The position numbers and the translations under genes are program-made. From Mycolicibacterium tusciae (GTDB taxonomy: Bacteria; Actinomycetota; Actinomycetes; Mycobacteriales; Mycobacteriaceae), in NCBI RefSeq assembly GCF_002086795.1, contig NZ_MVIM01000008.1:62001-126000 (forward strand): 64,000 bases of DNA. Reading direction: 5' to 3'. The notes beneath the pieces are model-generated. The model was not told the DNA's origin. It saw only the letters and a program-made list of their open reading frames with translations, and did not search any database. Positions 62,701-64,000 of this stretch are shown here, in pieces (position 1 is the stretch's first letter; each line of letters begins with the position of its first letter).

Positions 62701-63380
62701 CGGTGGCGCTGAAGGACCTCGAAATCCGCGGTGCCGGAAACGTTCTCGGTGCCGAGCAGTCCGGTCACGTCGCCGGCGTCGGTTTCGACCTGTACGTGCG
62801 GCTGGTCGGTGAGGCCGTCGAGGCCTACCGCGCCGCGGCGGACGGGAAAACGGTTCTGGCGCCTGAAGAACCGAAGGATGTGCGCATCGATCTGCCGGTC
62901 GACGCGCATCTGCCGCCGGACTACATCGGCAGCGACCGATTGCGGTTGGAGGCCTACCGCAGGCTGGCGGCGGCGGCGGATGAGGGCGCGGTGAGCTCCG
63001 TCATTGAAGAGCTCGTCGACCGGTACGGCCCGCTGCCCGAACCCGCGCGTCGGTTGGTCGCGGTGGCGCGCCTGCGATTGCTGTGTAAGCACTATGGCGT
63101 GACCGAGATGAGCACAGTGTCGGAAGCCACACTGAAGCTGTCGCCGTTGCAGTTGGTGGATTCGCAGCAGCTGCGGCTCAAGCGGCTCTACCCGAGTGCG
63201 GCGTACCGCGCGACGACGTCGACGGTGCAGGTACCCATACCCCGTGCGGGTGGCGGTGTCGCCGCGCCGCGGATCCGCGACCTCGAACTGCTACAGATGG
63301 CCGCCGACCTGCTCCTGGCCTTGGACGGAAAGCCCCAGGGGAGCGTCGACATTATTTCTGGCTTGGTTTCGACGGTCTAA
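59745..63380 (+). CDS. mfd: Transcription-repair coupling factor Mfd
   Basis: Mfd pushes stalled RNA polymerase off DNA lesions and recruits UvrA for nucleotide-excision repair. The 1211-aa protein has the expected order: UvrB-homology N-terminus ([24 protein letters not shown]), [14 protein letters not shown], the RNAP-interacting domain ([17 protein letters not shown]), and the RecG-like helicase with Walker A ([20 protein letters not shown], about residue 668), [18 protein letters not shown] (about 770), [15 protein letters not shown] and the TRG/GRVGR motif ([17 protein letters not shown]). The C-terminal D7 region ends it. The ATG at 59745 is the start. Confidence 0.97.
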   Translation: MTASGINHVQTPIAGVVYLALRDPSLQKVADRAADKPADLTMVGPASARVYVASALASAGPLLVVTATGREADDLTAELQGVFGDAVALFPSWETLPHERLSPGVDTIGARLMLLRRLAHPDDERLGPPLRVVVTTTRSLLQPMAPDLAEIEPVTLTVGAEATFDQVIARLVDLAYTRVDMVGKRGEFAVRGGILDVFPPTAEHPVRIEFWGDEVSEMRMFAVADQRSIPEIDVDVLIAVPCREVLLTDDVRDRAAKLAAEHPPLENSVTGSIPDMLAKLAEGIPVDGMEALLPLLRPADLTTLTAHLPDNTPVLICDPEKVRTRAADLIKTGREFLEASWSTAAVGGDAPIDLEAMGASGFIELDDARSAARDSGHPWWTLSQLSDESALEIDIRPAPSARGQQSNVIEIFAMLRAHVLTGGHAAVVAPGTGTAHRIVEQLRESDTAAVCLEPGEDLKDGIVNVLKGPLHDGVVIPGANLVVITETDLTGNRVAATEGKRLAAKRRNVVDPLALTAGDLVVHDQHGIGRFVEMTERVVGGARREYLVLEYASSKRGGGSDRLYVPMDSLDQLSRYVGGESPTLSKLGGSDWTNTKTKARRAVREIAAELVSLYAKRQASAGHAFGPDTPWQAEMEDAFGFTETVDQLTAITEVKGDMEKPVPMDRVICGDVGYGKTEIAVRAAFKAVQDGKQVAVLVPTTLLADQHLQTFTQRMAGFPVTVKGLSRFTHPAESRAVLDGMKDGSVDIVIGTHRLLQTGVMWKDLGLVVVDEEQRFGVEHKEHIKSMRTHVDVLTMSATPIPRTLEMSLAGIREMSTILTPPEERYPVLTYVGPQDDKQVAAALRREMLRDGQAFYIHNRVRSIDQAAAKVSALVPEARVAVAHGQMPEEQLERTVEGFWNREFDILVCTTIVETGLDISNANTLIVERADTFGLSQLHQLRGRVGRSRERGYAYFLYPPEVPLTETAYDRLATIAQNNELGAGMAVALKDLEIRGAGNVLGAEQSGHVAGVGFDLYVRLVGEAVEAYRAAADGKTVLAPEEPKDVRIDLPVDAHLPPDYIGSDRLRLEAYRRLAAAADEGAVSSVIEELVDRYGPLPEPARRLVAVARLRLLCKHYGVTEMSTVSEATLKLSPLQLVDSQQLRLKRLYPSAAYRATTSTVQVPIPRAGGGVAAPRIRDLELLQMAADLLLALDGKPQGSVDIISGLVSTV

Positions 63381-63622
63381 ACCCCTGGTCGCCGCGGCGT
63401 TTCGTTGCTGCACAGCGGCTTTGGATCGGCAGTCCCTGTTAACGCACGGGGGTGCCGATCCGACATACGAGTCGGGGGGTCAAGGTGTTGCATTGTCGTC
63501 TATACCGAGGGCGGCGAGATCGCTGGACAGAGGCGGTCGCGCAATTTCCTAAACCGATACATCACGCGATTACCACCGAGCTGGTTGGTGCGGTCGTGTG
63601 ATCGCAAGGCGAAGGAGTCGAT

Positions 63623-64000
63623 ATGAACTTCAAGAAGATGGCAATAACCACCACGATGACCGGTGCACTCGGACTCGGCGCGCTCGGCCTTGGCGCAGGG
63701 CTCGCGCAGGCTGTGCCGCAGCCGCCGATTCCCGTCCCGGGTATTCCGCACATTCCTGATGTGAACGTGCCTGCGGTCAACGTTCCTGATGTGAACGTGC
63801 CTGCGGTCAACGTTCCCGATGTGAACGTGCCTGCGGTCAACGTGCCCGCGGTCAACGTTCCCGATGTGAATGTGCCGAGCGTGCAGTTCCCTGAGGTGGA
63901 CAACTACTTCCGGCTGCCGGTCGGACACATTCCGCCAGGACAGCTGAAGAACTCGCCGTTCATCAACGGGGTGGCGAATCCCTTCTTCAACATCCCGCCG
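63623..64000 (+). CDS. Secreted VPxVN-repeat protein, 5' part (3' end outside window)
   Basis: The frame runs from ATG 63623 to the window edge. It starts with a signal peptide (MNFKKMAITTTMTGALGLGA, cleaved after AQA), then a Pro/Ile-rich stretch (VPQPPIPVPGIPHIP), then DVNVPAVNVP-type pentapeptide repeats (VPxVN). The non-repeat part follows (VEFPEVDNYFRLP-like, then GQLKNSPFINGVANPF). The repeat looks like a structural or adhesive wall-surface segment. GGAG lies upstream of the ATG. The 243 bp before it hold no gene; TATACC at about 63502 may be a -10 box. Confidence 0.75.
   Translation, partial: MNFKKMAITTTMTGALGLGALGLGAGLAQAVPQPPIPVPGIPHIPDVNVPAVNVPDVNVPAVNVPDVNVPAVNVPAVNVPDVNVPSVQFPEVDNYFRLPVGHIPPGQLKNSPFINGVANPFFNIPP
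63756..63880 (+). repeat. 30-bp tandem repeat encoding DVNVPAVNVP
   Basis: About four units of a 30-bp repeat, GATGTGAACGTGCCTGCGG then TCAACGTTCC, with small changes (GTTCCC, GTGCCC), run through the secreted protein gene. At the end an extra half unit gives VPAVNVPDVNVPSV. Codon wobble between units (CCT/CCC, GTT/GTG) suggests some selection on the peptide. Confidence 0.85.

Noticed and set aside
63756..63880. CRISPR-like array near the window end
   Set aside because: Contiguous 30-bp units with no unique spacers inside an open reading frame with a signal peptide.

Overview
The window is high-GC actinobacterial DNA and almost certainly comes from a fast-growing Mycobacterium (Mycolicibacterium). 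It opens with the end of an MspA-type porin. It carries typical mycobacterial families: PE-PPE hydrolase, LpqN/LpqT lipoproteins, DUF5642 lipoproteins, RpfB, cutinase and a cAMP-regulated Pat acetyltransferase. From memory of the M. tuberculosis map (not searched), its backbone follows Rv0985c-Rv1020 in order: mscL, the SAF protein, ruc, 5-FTHF cyclo-ligase, galU, moeA1/glp, rimJ, glpR/sepX, pat, alkB-like, arcA, pmt, rsmI, pabB, metS, tatD, rpfB, ksgA, ispE, pks16-like FAAL, pth, rplY, lpqT, prsA, glmU, tRNA-Gln, tetR, mfd.

Layout. 1-7141 is backbone: envelope genes (porin, MscL), the chaperone ruc behind a CIRCE operator, folate and UDP-glucose enzymes, and the glp-rimJ-glpR cluster. A tRNA-Ala(CGC) at 7196-7268 is followed by a frameshifted integrase remnant and two overlapping tiny zinc-knuckle ORFs. 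This looks like the scar of an integrated element and begins an accessory stretch (7312-16005): thiolase plus DUF35 partner, a peroxiredoxin-DUF742 fusion, enoyl-CoA hydratase, hemolysin-III protein, a phosphotransferase, a LigD-like primase and an SDR. 16121-24923 returns to backbone (pat, secreted and lipoproteins, AlkB-like, SoxR with its operator, arcA), with a shikimate-dehydrogenase-like gene whose start lies in a tandem repeat that duplicates its own ribosome-binding site.

24995-41057 holds a nuclease-like gene bounded by repeats, pmt/rsmI, pabB, and two tandem copies of an oxidoreductase-ECF41 sigma operon, each with a matching ECF41-type promoter. Then come metS/tatD, rpfB-ksgA-ispE and a soluble kinase. 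41098-42978 is a promoter, a coupled leader ORF and a fatty-acyl-AMP ligase. 43056-51768 appears to be a second accessory block: ABC exporter, Fe-S oxidoreductase, cutinase, alcohol dehydrogenase, P450, divergent histidine kinase and response regulator, and a 3Fe-4S ferredoxin. 51875-63380 is backbone again (pth-rplY, arsC-lpqT behind prsA-glmU, tRNA-Gln, tetR, mfd), interrupted by a second nuclease-like paralogue boxed by two inverted copies of a 37-nt palindromic element. The window ends inside a secreted protein with VPxVN repeats.

The observations most worth following are the two repeat-bounded nuclease-like paralogues, the duplicated ECF41 modules with their promoters, the peroxiredoxin-DUF742 fusion, the start-signal-duplicating tandem repeat, and the leader ORF coupled to the acyl-AMP ligase. 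Calls rest on reading the translations and motifs by eye; no database search was possible.
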